Below, in pieces: positions 57,192-64,000 of a stretch of DNA of 64,000 nucleotides. The position numbers and the translations under genes are program-made. The notes beneath the pieces are model-generated. The model did not search any database, was not told where the DNA came from, and worked only from the letters and a program-made list of their open reading frames with translations. Every line of letters begins with the position of its first letter. Position 1 is the stretch's first letter. The DNA lies in the NCBI GenBank assembly GCA_021107755.1, contig JAIOSF010000009.1, forward strand, positions 20,078 through 84,077, given 5' to 3'. This DNA comes from Arcobacteraceae bacterium (GTDB lineage Bacteria; Campylobacterota; Campylobacteria; Campylobacterales; Arcobacteraceae).

Positions 57192-57851
57192 TTAACCGAT
57201 GGTTACATCTTTTGATCGTTTTTTAAAGTATTCTTTATCTACTCTACAAAGTGGACAGGCTCCAGGAGGTTTTTTCCCTTTATGTACATGACCACAAACT
57301 TCACATACCCATTCCTCATCATCATCACTTTCAAAGAATCCCTCTTTTTCTAACTCTTCAAGTAGCTCTCTATACTCTTTTTCATGCTCAACTTCAACTT
57401 TTCCTATTGCTTTGAACATTCTTGCAATCTCTTTTAGACCCTCTTCTTTAGCAATCTCTTCAAATTCAGGATACATAATCTCATGCTCATATTTCTCACC
57501 TTCAGCTGCATAAACAAGGTTTTTAGCTGTTGAATCAAACTCAAAATCATTTACTAATCTATTGTATGCTGTATATTCTGCCATAGCATGATATTTTTCA
57601 TTATCAGCTGCTTCTTGTAAAAATCTAGCAATTCTATGATAACCCTCTTCATAAGCTATATCTGCAAAAAATTCATATTTATTTCTAGCTTGAGATTCTC
57701 CTGCAAATGCTTTCATTAAATTTACAGCAGTTAGGTTTTCTGTGATACATTCCATATCTTGTCCACAACAAACTAGCTTTCCGCCACCAACAACTTGCAC
57801 TTCAACTTCATTTCCACATTTATTACACTTATATGTTTGATATTTTTTCAT
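57192..57851 (-). CDS. rbr: Desulforubrerythrin-like rubrerythrin
   Basis: The product is 219 aa with three metal sites: an N-terminal desulforedoxin-like domain (CNKCGNEV ... VCCGQDM, about 9-35), a four-helix diiron domain (about 45-170; NKYEFFADIAYEEGY, EKYHAMAEY), and a C-terminal rubredoxin (CEVCGHVH ... CPLCRVD, about 183-205). This three-domain layout is that of Campylobacter Rrc/DRbr. It reduces hydrogen peroxide. Part of an oxidative-stress cluster with the ferritin-like gene and perR. Confidence 0.93.
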   Translation of the reverse strand: MKKYQTYKCNKCGNEVEVQVVGGGKLVCCGQDMECITENLTAVNLMKAFAGESQARNKYEFFADIAYEEGYHRIARFLQEAADNEKYHAMAEYTAYNRLVNDFEFDSTAKNLVYAAEGEKYEHEIMYPEFEEIAKEEGLKEIARMFKAIGKVEVEHEKEYRELLEELEKEGFFESDDDEEWVCEVCGHVHKGKKPPGACPLCRVDKEYFKKRSKDVTIG

Positions 57852-57868
57852 TTCTACTTTTTCCTTTA

Positions 57869-58384
57869 TTATTTCATACTAGCTTTTAAATCACCAACAA
57901 ATTCCGTAATATCATCATGAAGAGCTTGTAAATCTTCCTCATGTTCAACTTCATCTGCAAGTATTTGACTCACTATATCATAAGTAACAATATCTTTATC
58001 TCTGGTTAAATCAACAATACTACTGTATGTTTGAATAGCACATTGTTCACCTTTTATTGCATCCTCTAAAATGCTTACAACATCAAAATTGTTTGGAGCC
58101 TCATAGCCACAATTTGTATACTTCATCCAATCATTTGGGTGTAGAAGAGGAGTGCCTCCTAGTTGTAGAATCCTATCTGCAATCATATTTGCATGACGAA
58201 GTTCATCCGTTGCGTGTTGATCAAGCTCTGCAATTGCTGCATCTTTCATAATACCTTTTACAACTTTTCCCTCAATAAAATATTGATAGTATGCCAACCA
58301 TTCATCTGCATAAGCTTTGTTTAGAAGATTTATAATCTCTTTTATCTCTAAACCTTTGATTATTGAATTACCAACTCTAGCCAT
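57869..58384 (-). CDS. Ferritin-like (bacterioferritin/Dps-type) protein
   Basis: ATG at 58384 is chosen because AAAGGAG lies 6 nt upstream; a longer frame to 58501 runs through the promoter region. The 171-aa product is a four-helix bundle with diiron ligands in AYADEWLAYYQYF, DELRHANMIADRI, KGEQCAIQTYSSI and ADEVEHEEDL. It may store iron or detoxify oxygen species. Divergent from the PerR-like regulator with a palindrome between. Confidence 0.88.
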   Translation of the reverse strand: MARVGNSIIKGLEIKEIINLLNKAYADEWLAYYQYFIEGKVVKGIMKDAAIAELDQHATDELRHANMIADRILQLGGTPLLHPNDWMKYTNCGYEAPNNFDVVSILEDAIKGEQCAIQTYSSIVDLTRDKDIVTYDIVSQILADEVEHEEDLQALHDDITEFVGDLKASMK

Positions 58385-58476
58385 AATTTCTCCTTTAAAA
58401 TTTCTAATGGATAATTTTTTTCCATAAGAGAATTGTACGGCAATATTTCTTATAGAAAAATAAAATATGATATATA

Positions 58477-58492
58477 AATAATAATTATTATT
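58477..58492. promoter_or_regulatory. AT palindrome, candidate PerR/Fur box
   Basis: AATAATAATTATTATT is a perfect 16-bp palindrome in the 151-bp gap between the ferritin-like gene and the perR-like gene, near the -35 region expected for the latter. It resembles Per boxes (TTATAATNATTATAA) but AT-rich palindromes are common here. Confidence 0.45.
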
Positions 58493-58535
58493 AATTAACA
58501 ATAAAAATATAGAAAAGTTACTGTATAATTACATT

Positions 58536-58937
58536 ATGAAAGATTTTACAAATATATTAAGAACACACAATTTAAAGGCTACACCACAAAGGTTAGCTAT
58601 TTTGGAGATTATATTTTTCCATAGACATATAAATATTGATAAACTATATGATGAGGTTAAACAAAAATTTGACTCAATATCTTTAGCTACTATTTATAAA
58701 AATATAAATGCTATGACTAAAAATATGTTATTACAAGAGATTAAGCTACCAAACGAGAAAAGTGTATATGAGATGATAAAAGAGGAGCATTCACATCTTT
58801 TATGTAATAAATGCGGAGAAGTTATCGATATACAAGTTGAGACTAAAGATATTACTAAAGATATAGAAAAAAAATATGATTTTACTATATCTCAAAGTGA
58901 TGTTGTACTTTCCGGTACTTGTAAAAAATGTCACTAA
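58536..58937 (+). CDS. perR: Fur-family regulator, PerR-like
   Basis: The product is 133 aa. Winged-helix NLKATPQRLAILEII, regulatory segment HSHLLCNKCGEVIDI, and the C-terminal CKKC (CxxC pairs form the structural zinc site). Its short length and place beside ferritin-like and rubrerythrin genes suggest peroxide sensing (PerR) rather than iron sensing (Fur). TATAAT at 58524-58529 lies 6 nt before the ATG, without a ribosome site. Confidence 0.85.
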   Translation: MKDFTNILRTHNLKATPQRLAILEIIFFHRHINIDKLYDEVKQKFDSISLATIYKNINAMTKNMLLQEIKLPNEKSVYEMIKEEHSHLLCNKCGEVIDIQVETKDITKDIEKKYDFTISQSDVVLSGTCKKCH

Positions 58938-58992
58938 AATAGTACTAAAAATTCAATACAATATTTAAGTTGTATTTAGATAAAATCCCAAT

Positions 58993-59676
58993 ATGATAGT
59001 ATACGGAAAACAAATAGTATTTTATATTTTAGAGCAACATCCTAAGATGATAAAGCAAATATTTTTAACAAAAGAGATAGATAAAAAACTTTTCAATAAG
59101 TTTATGGATGTTGGGGTGAAAATAGTTCGACCTGACAATATGAAAGCACAAGCAATGGCAAAAGGTGGAAATCATCAAGGCTTTTTGCTTGATATTGATG
59201 AGTTTGAATTTGCAGATATTAAAGATGTAAAAAAAGATGAGTTTATAGTTATACTTGATGGTTTAACAGATACTGGAAACATAGGGGCAATTATTAGAAG
59301 TTGTTACGCAATGGGTGTTGATAGTGTGGTTATATGTGGACATAAAAATTTTTATGCAGCACCAATAGTTCGTACAAGTAGTGGAGCTATGCTAGATATG
59401 TCAGTTGCAATTTCATATAGTAGTTATGACTTAGCAAATGAACTAAAACAAGTTGGCTTTTCTTTGGTTGGCGCTGATATGGATGGTTTTGAGGTAAAAG
59501 AGGTTCAAAGAGAAAAAGGGCAAAAAACGGCATTATTTTTAGGAAATGAATCTGAAGGGTTATCTAATAAATTAAAAAAGAAGCTAGATTTAAAAGTATC
59601 TATTAATATGGAAAATAACTTTGATAGTTTAAATGTATCGGTTGCTGCTGGTATCTTAATATATGAGTTAAAATAA
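58993..59676 (+). CDS. rlmB: 23S rRNA 2'-O-ribose methyltransferase, TrmH/SpoU family (RlmB-like)
   Basis: The product is 227 aa. Substrate-binding L30e-like N-domain (about 1-70), then SPOUT motifs DGLTDTGNIGAIIRSC, FLGNESEGLS and SLNVSVAAGILIYEL. It probably methylates G2251 of 23S rRNA. A TAAAAT hexamer ends 6 nt before the ATG without a ribosome site, suggesting a leaderless mRNA. The next gene starts 3 bp later. Confidence 0.9.
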   Translation: MIVYGKQIVFYILEQHPKMIKQIFLTKEIDKKLFNKFMDVGVKIVRPDNMKAQAMAKGGNHQGFLLDIDEFEFADIKDVKKDEFIVILDGLTDTGNIGAIIRSCYAMGVDSVVICGHKNFYAAPIVRTSSGAMLDMSVAISYSSYDLANELKQVGFSLVGADMDGFEVKEVQREKGQKTALFLGNESEGLSNKLKKKLDLKVSINMENNFDSLNVSVAAGILIYELK

Positions 59677-59679
59677 AAA

Positions 59680-60495
59680 ATGTTGAAAATTTTAGTATAT
59701 TCATTTATATTAGCTGTAGCAATACATGCAACTGTATTGGAAGATAAAGTACAGTCAATAGTTGGAAATCAAAATTTTCAAACTCATAAAGGTCTTATAG
59801 AGTTTTTATTGAAAGACGAAAGTAAATTTATCCGTAATGATAAAATAGAATATTTGAAACTTTTTGAAGTATTACAACAAAATGGACTTTTAAATTTACG
59901 CTTAAATAACCCAACAGATATAAAAATAGAATTTAAGATGGTAAGTAAAAATATAAAAGCTTACAAAATTTTAAATGACACTTTGCAATCTTTGGGGATA
60001 AGGTATTTTTTTACTAATAGAATGACTCAAAATACTCAAAATGAACTATTATGGAATATAGTGTTTAAAGCTGAGTATATGTTAGACCCAGTTGTATTTA
60101 TAAAAGAGCTACGATTGAATAATTGTAGAGTAAATGATTTGGTTATTAAAGATGCTTATAATTGGTACTATGAGATTGAGTTTGACAATTCACGGTTAAG
60201 TAAAGCTATTAAAATAGAAAAAAATGAGAAGGTACGGTTTCAAAAACCGTTACGAGCATTTTTCTTACAAGTAGATGATATAAAACAACTTCAAGTTATA
60301 AGTAGAAATTTGAATAATTGGTATCCCCATATAGTGTTTTTTGACAAAGACTTACAAGTGCTAGGTGTAATTAAAAAAGATAGAGAATATAAAGGGATAA
60401 AAACAAAAGTACCTGTTGGTACACGCTATGTAAAGGTTACAGATCTTTACAATTTAATTAATATTAAAAGAGGACTTACCATCATAGTAAGATGA
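59680..60495 (+). CDS. Periplasmic protein of unknown function (271 aa)
   Basis: A signal peptide (MLKILVYSFILAVAIHATV) is followed by a mature domain of alpha/beta type with IKAYKILNDTLQSLGIRYF and a C-terminal VPVGTRYVKVTDLYNLINI. No lipobox. It starts 3 bp after rlmB and is followed by an aminotransferase and hom, so it is in an operon of metabolic genes. It looks like a lineage-conserved protein, but I cannot assign a family. Confidence 0.7.
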   Translation: MLKILVYSFILAVAIHATVLEDKVQSIVGNQNFQTHKGLIEFLLKDESKFIRNDKIEYLKLFEVLQQNGLLNLRLNNPTDIKIEFKMVSKNIKAYKILNDTLQSLGIRYFFTNRMTQNTQNELLWNIVFKAEYMLDPVVFIKELRLNNCRVNDLVIKDAYNWYYEIEFDNSRLSKAIKIEKNEKVRFQKPLRAFFLQVDDIKQLQVISRNLNNWYPHIVFFDKDLQVLGVIKKDREYKGIKTKVPVGTRYVKVTDLYNLINIKRGLTIIVR

Positions 60496-60514
60496 GTAAG
60501 ATAAGGAGAAAACA

Positions 60515-61753
60515 ATGTTTGATGAGATAAAGTTTGATAGAATTCAACGATTACCAAAGTATGTGTTTGCAGAAGTAAATGACTTAAAAATGGCTCAAAG
60601 AAGAGCTGGTTATGATGTTATTGATTTCTCTATGGGAAATCCAGATGGTGATACACCTGAACATATTAGAGAAAAACTTGTAGAGTCAGCCAAAAAAACA
60701 AAAACACATGGGTACTCATCTTCAAAAGGGATTCCTAAACTTTTACAGGCAATTGCAGATTGGTACAAAAGAAAATATAATGTTATTTTAGACCCTCAGA
60801 CACAGTGTGTTGCAACTATGGGAAGTAAAGAGGGGTATGCACACCTTGCATACGCTATTACAAATCCAGGAGATGTAGCAGTTGTTCCAGATCCAACATA
60901 TCCAATTCACTCCTATGCATTTATCCTTGCAGGTGGAAATGTTCATAAATTTGGCTTAGTATTTGATGAAGACTATAATATAGATGAAGATCAATTTTTT
61001 AAAGATTTAGAAAGAGTGTTTAAAGAAGCAAGTCCAAAACCAAAATATGTGGTTGTGAATTTTCCTCATAATCCTAGTACAGCAACAGTAACTCCAGAGT
61101 TTTATGTAAAGCTTGTAGCTATGGCTAAAAAAGAGCGATTTTATGTTATCTCTGATATTGCATATGGTGATATTACATTTGATGGGTATAAAACACCATC
61201 TATTATGGAAGTACCAGGAGCAACAGATGTTGCAGTTGAGTCTTTTACTTTAAGTAAATCATATAATATGGCTGGATGGAGAGTAGGATTTTTTGTAGGA
61301 AATACTAAACTTATTGGGGCATTACAAAAAATAAAATCATGGCTTGATTATGGTATGTTTACACCAATTCAAGTAGCAGCAACTGTTGCACTAAATGGTG
61401 ATCAACAATGTGTTCAAGATATAGTGGATAAATATGATCATAGACAAGATATATTGCTTGAAGCTTTTGAAAATGCAGGATGGCCACTTCGTAGAAATAA
61501 AGCAAGTATGTTCGTATGGGCTAAAATACCAAAATGTGTAGAGCATCTTGGAAGTTTAGAATTTTCTAAAAAATTACTAGTTGAAGCAGATGTTGCAGTA
61601 GCACCTGGTATTGGATTTGGTGATTATGGTGAAGGTTATGTAAGAATCGCTTTAATTGAAAATGATAAACGAATCAGACAGGCAGCAAGAAATATCAAGA
61701 AATTTTTAAAACAATATGAAGATTGTAATATAAGTGATGAAGAGGAAAAATAG
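60515..61753 (+). CDS. Class I/II aminotransferase (AlaC / LL-DAP aminotransferase-like)
   Basis: The product is 412 aa. VIDFSMGNPDGDTPEHI, KTHGYSSSKGIPKL, NFPHNPSTATV and SFTLSKSYNMAGWRVGF (Schiff-base Lys) match the alanine-pyruvate AlaC branch, also often annotated as LL-diaminopimelate or aspartate aminotransferase in this phylum. AAGGAGAAAAC precedes the ATG. Its stop codon abuts the hom start, so the pair may serve aspartate-family amino acid synthesis. Confidence 0.85.
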   Translation: MFDEIKFDRIQRLPKYVFAEVNDLKMAQRRAGYDVIDFSMGNPDGDTPEHIREKLVESAKKTKTHGYSSSKGIPKLLQAIADWYKRKYNVILDPQTQCVATMGSKEGYAHLAYAITNPGDVAVVPDPTYPIHSYAFILAGGNVHKFGLVFDEDYNIDEDQFFKDLERVFKEASPKPKYVVVNFPHNPSTATVTPEFYVKLVAMAKKERFYVISDIAYGDITFDGYKTPSIMEVPGATDVAVESFTLSKSYNMAGWRVGFFVGNTKLIGALQKIKSWLDYGMFTPIQVAATVALNGDQQCVQDIVDKYDHRQDILLEAFENAGWPLRRNKASMFVWAKIPKCVEHLGSLEFSKKLLVEADVAVAPGIGFGDYGEGYVRIALIENDKRIRQAARNIKKFLKQYEDCNISDEEEK

Positions 61754-63019
61754 ATGTTAAGAATAGGTATCATAGGGGTTGGAACAGTTGGAACTAGTGT
61801 ATGTCAAATATTAGAAGATAACAAAGATATTATCACTGCACGAGCTGGAGTTGAGATAGTTCCAGTTGCTGGTGTAGTAAACAATCTTTCTAAAAAAAGA
61901 GATGTATCTATTACAATTACAGATAATCCTGATGATATCTTAGATGATGATTCTATTGATATAGTAGTTGAACTTATGGGTGGAGTTGATAAACCATATG
62001 AAGTGGTAAAAAAAGCGCTTAAAAAAGGGAAAGCTGTTGTAACTGCAAATAAAGCACTTCTTGCATATCATAGATATGAATTACAAGAATATGCTGGTGA
62101 TACACCTTTTGAGTTTGAAGCAGCGGTTGCTGGTGGAATTCCAATTATTAATGCTTTAAGAGATGGTCTAAGTGCAAATCATATAGAGTCAATTCGTGGG
62201 ATTATGAATGGTACTTGTAACTATATGTTAACAAAAATGATAAAAGATGGTGTAGAGTATGAAGCCATATTGAAAGAATCGCAAGAATTAGGATATGCAG
62301 AATCAGATCCTACTTTTGATGTTGGTGGTTTTGATGCTGCACATAAACTTCTAATCTTAGCAAGTATCGCTTATGGTATTGATGCAAAACCAGAAGATAT
62401 CCTAATCGAGGGTATTGAAAATATCACAAGTGAAGATATTGAGTTTGCAAAAGAGTATAACTATTCTCTAAAACTTTTAGCAATTGCTAAAAAGAATAAT
62501 GATGAAGTGGAATTAAGAGTTCATCCTGTTCTTATACCAAATAGTGAAATGATAGCAAAAGTGGACGGTGTGATGAATGGAGTTTCTGTAATAGGAGATA
62601 AAGTTGGTGAAACTATGTACTATGGACCAGGTGCTGGTGGAAATGCTACAGCCAGTGCTGTTATAGCAAATCTTATAGATATAGCTCGTCGTGGAAAAGG
62701 TTCACCAATGTTAGGTTTTACAAAACCTATGGAAACAGGTGGATTGAAATTAGCTTCAAGTGATAATATACAAACAAAATATTATATAAGAATAAAAGTA
62801 GAAGATAAAAGTGGTGTTTTAGCAAAAGTATCTACTATTCTTGGAGAACAAGATATCTCAATAAAAACAATGATACAAAAAGAACAAAAAGATAATAGTG
62901 CAAGTTTACTTCTGTCAACACATATATGTAAAGAATCAGATATAAAAGTTGCATTAAAAAAATTAAAAGACTCAGGCGTTGTAAAAACAACCCCAATTAT
63001 GATTAGAATAGAAGATTAA
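61754..63019 (+). CDS. hom: Homoserine dehydrogenase
   Basis: The product is 421 aa. Rossmann fold GIIGVGTVGTSVCQIL, VVELMGGVDKPYEV, VTANKALLA, and the catalytic core with GIMNGTCNYMLTKM and ESQELGYAESDPTFDVGG. The C-terminal ACT domain (about 345-415; YYIRIKVEDKSGVLAKVSTI) gives threonine feedback. It reduces aspartate semialdehyde on the way to threonine and methionine. AGAGGAAAAAT precedes the ATG. Confidence 0.96.
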   Translation: MLRIGIIGVGTVGTSVCQILEDNKDIITARAGVEIVPVAGVVNNLSKKRDVSITITDNPDDILDDDSIDIVVELMGGVDKPYEVVKKALKKGKAVVTANKALLAYHRYELQEYAGDTPFEFEAAVAGGIPIINALRDGLSANHIESIRGIMNGTCNYMLTKMIKDGVEYEAILKESQELGYAESDPTFDVGGFDAAHKLLILASIAYGIDAKPEDILIEGIENITSEDIEFAKEYNYSLKLLAIAKKNNDEVELRVHPVLIPNSEMIAKVDGVMNGVSVIGDKVGETMYYGPGAGGNATASAVIANLIDIARRGKGSPMLGFTKPMETGGLKLASSDNIQTKYYIRIKVEDKSGVLAKVSTILGEQDISIKTMIQKEQKDNSASLLLSTHICKESDIKVALKKLKDSGVVKTTPIMIRIED

Positions 63020-63052
63020 TTATAAGATATTATAATTAATAGACTTTTTTAA
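63016..63052 (+). terminator. Probable intrinsic terminator after hom
   Basis: TTAATTATAA, loop GATA, TTATAATTAA (63016-63039) overlaps the stop codon of hom and is followed by TTTTTT at 63045-63050. The stem is AT-only, so it is weak. Confidence 0.6.
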
Positions 63053-63178
63053 TTACCAATTCTTAATTTAAGATTATTATTAATCTACAGATAAGAATTG
63101 TGATAGAAATCCCATAAATAAAGGCAATAAAGGCGATTAAAAGTTATACATTTAAGCTTAATTTAAGATTTGTTCAAT

Positions 63179-63184
63179 TATAAT
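63179..63184 (+). promoter_or_regulatory. Candidate -10 box of the flagellin gene
   Basis: TATAAT lies 43 bp before the flagellin ATG. No sigma-54 site (GG-N10-GC) is seen. A 14-bp sequence CTTAATTTAAGATT occurs at 63062-63075 and again at 63157-63170 just upstream of this box. The gap 63053-63227 holds no gene. Confidence 0.45.
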
Positions 63185-63227
63185 GTGCCTATAAAACATA
63201 TACAGCCTATGGTAAAAAGGATAAATT

Positions 63228-64000
63228 ATGAGAATCAATACAAATGTTTCTTCACTTACTGCACTTGAAGCGAATGCTCAAACTAATGCTACACTTTCAA
63301 ACTCTTTAGAGAAGTTGTCAACAGGTCTTAAGATAAATAAAGCAGCAGATGATGCATCTGGATTATCAATTGCAGATAAACTAAGAACACAAGCGAATGG
63401 TTTAAATCAAGCTGTTGCAAATGGTAATAGTGCAGTAACACTAACACAAATTGCAGATAAAGCTATGGCAGAACAATCAAATATCTTAGATATAGTAAAA
63501 CAAAAATTAATCCAAGCATCAACAGCAACAACATCAACAGACGGTATTGAAGCAATCGGAAAAGATATATCAAAATTATTAGAGCAGTTAAATAATATTG
63601 CAGCACAAACTACTTATAATGGAATTAACTTATTACAAGGGACTGCATCAGCAGGAAGTCAAACATCTGCTACAGCACTAACATTTCAGATGGGTACTAA
63701 AGCAGCAGATATTATCAAATTAGCGTCAGGGACATTATCAAATACAGCTGGATTAAATGGTATGTCAGCATTAATGCTTTCAGCAGCAGGTTGGTCAGCA
63801 GGGTTAGATAGTGCAGCAGCAATGCAATCAGCAGCAAGAGTTCAGATTACTGAGATAGATAGTGCCTTAACACAATTAAATGGATGGAGAGCAGACTTCG
63901 GTTCAACTCAAAATCAATTAGAATCAGCGATAAGAAATATTATGACTCAGGTTACTAATACAAAAGCAGCTGAATCAGTAATTAGAGATGTTGATTATGC
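63228..64000 (+). CDS. Flagellin (5' part; continues beyond the window)
   Basis: The frame starts at ATG 63228 (AAAAAGGATAAATT upstream) and is open to the window end, 257 codons. MRINTNVSSLTALEANAQTN and LSTGLKINKAADDASGLSIA are the conserved D0/D1 domain. The C-terminal D1 part, WRADFGSTQNQLESAIRNI, is already reached by about residue 225, so the variable central domain is nearly absent and the whole protein would be about 270-300 aa. Short flagellins are known in Arcobacter. Confidence 0.93.
   Translation, partial: MRINTNVSSLTALEANAQTNATLSNSLEKLSTGLKINKAADDASGLSIADKLRTQANGLNQAVANGNSAVTLTQIADKAMAEQSNILDIVKQKLIQASTATTSTDGIEAIGKDISKLLEQLNNIAAQTTYNGINLLQGTASAGSQTSATALTFQMGTKAADIIKLASGTLSNTAGLNGMSALMLSAAGWSAGLDSAAAMQSAARVQITEIDSALTQLNGWRADFGSTQNQLESAIRNIMTQVTNTKAAESVIRDVDY

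Noticed and set aside
58385..58501. Longer N-terminus of the ferritin-like protein
   Set aside because: It runs through the divergent promoter region; ATG 58384 has AAAGGAG and matches family length.
63020..63227. Sigma-54 or sigma-28 promoter for flagellin
   Set aside because: No GG-N10-GC pair; CGAT-like bases near 63133 lack a suitable -35 partner.

Overview
The window is AT-rich, gene-dense bacterial DNA with the hallmarks of a Campylobacterota (epsilonproteobacterial) chromosome, most likely the Arcobacter group. This is inferred from several features. Both subunits of ATP-citrate lyase (reductive TCA cycle) are encoded. There is a COG3400-type TrkA-like protein, a desulforubrerythrin-like protein of the Campylobacter Rrc type, RNase J with a low-complexity N-terminal extension, and the nitrogenase-protecting protein CowN. 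The flagellin gene has a TATAAT-type promoter candidate and no visible sigma-54 site. The chromosome origin region is inside the window (ruvC, dnaA, dnaN, gyrB at 41.8-47.4 kb). No rRNA, tRNA, CRISPR array or complete insertion sequence was found.

Layout. 0-0.4 kb: 5' end of purB. 0.5-8.4 kb: a signalling and surface island made of an orphan membrane sensor, an OmpR-type response regulator divergent from a 7TM-DISM histidine kinase, a PAS/HD-GYP protein, an outer-membrane barrel with an Ig-like tail, and an inverse autotransporter with a predicted beta-helix passenger. 8.5-13.7 kb: PhoH-like ATPase, murC, a hypothetical gene, dapC, a pseudopilin. 13.7-16.9 kb: aclB-aclA. 17-22.6 kb (minus strand): membrane glycosyltransferase, trpG/pabA, kdsD, two tiny membrane proteins, rlmN, a nucleoside phosphorylase-like gene, hisF. 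22.7-30 kb (plus): rsmA, rnj, rluB, rarA, pyrB, pabB, a pabC-like gene. 30-36.4 kb (minus): four overlapping two-component genes ending in an OmpR-type regulator. 36.5-41.8 kb: COG3400 protein, transaldolase, class II DAHP synthase, two hypothetical genes. 41.9-47.4 kb: gyrB, dnaN, dnaA and ruvC with DnaA-box candidates on both sides of dnaA. 47.4-55.2 kb: receiver protein, thyX, Mrp/ApbC, YeeE/YedE transporter, thiC, a 171-bp inverted-repeat element, an orphan small protein, a metallophosphoesterase, peroxiredoxin, cowN. 55.3-64 kb: AraC regulator, zupT, rubrerythrin, ferritin-like protein, PerR-like regulator, rlmB, a periplasmic hypothetical, an AlaC-like aminotransferase, hom, and the start of a flagellin gene.

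Most notable. (1) Three promoters in the 2-5.4 kb island carry the same 12-bp-spaced direct repeat (TAACgg-N6-TAACGC) exactly 8 bp upstream of a -10 hexamer. They lie in front of the response regulator, the HD-GYP gene and the outer-membrane barrel gene. This is a self-contained candidate regulon joining a DISM sensor, c-di-GMP turnover and surface proteins. (2) Three parS-like palindromes lie 15-25 kb from the origin. (3) rlmN is open about 39 codons upstream of its first ATG with no canonical start codon. (4) A 171-bp MITE-like element has perfect 37-bp terminal inverted repeats. (5) Several genes appear to be transcribed as leaderless mRNAs.

The genes suggest a sulfur-oxidising, CO2-fixing, probably diazotrophic, motile microaerophile: ATP-citrate lyase, a thiosulfate-type YeeE transporter, CowN, a peroxide-defence cluster and flagellin. 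That lifestyle is inferred from single genes, not from complete pathways seen here.
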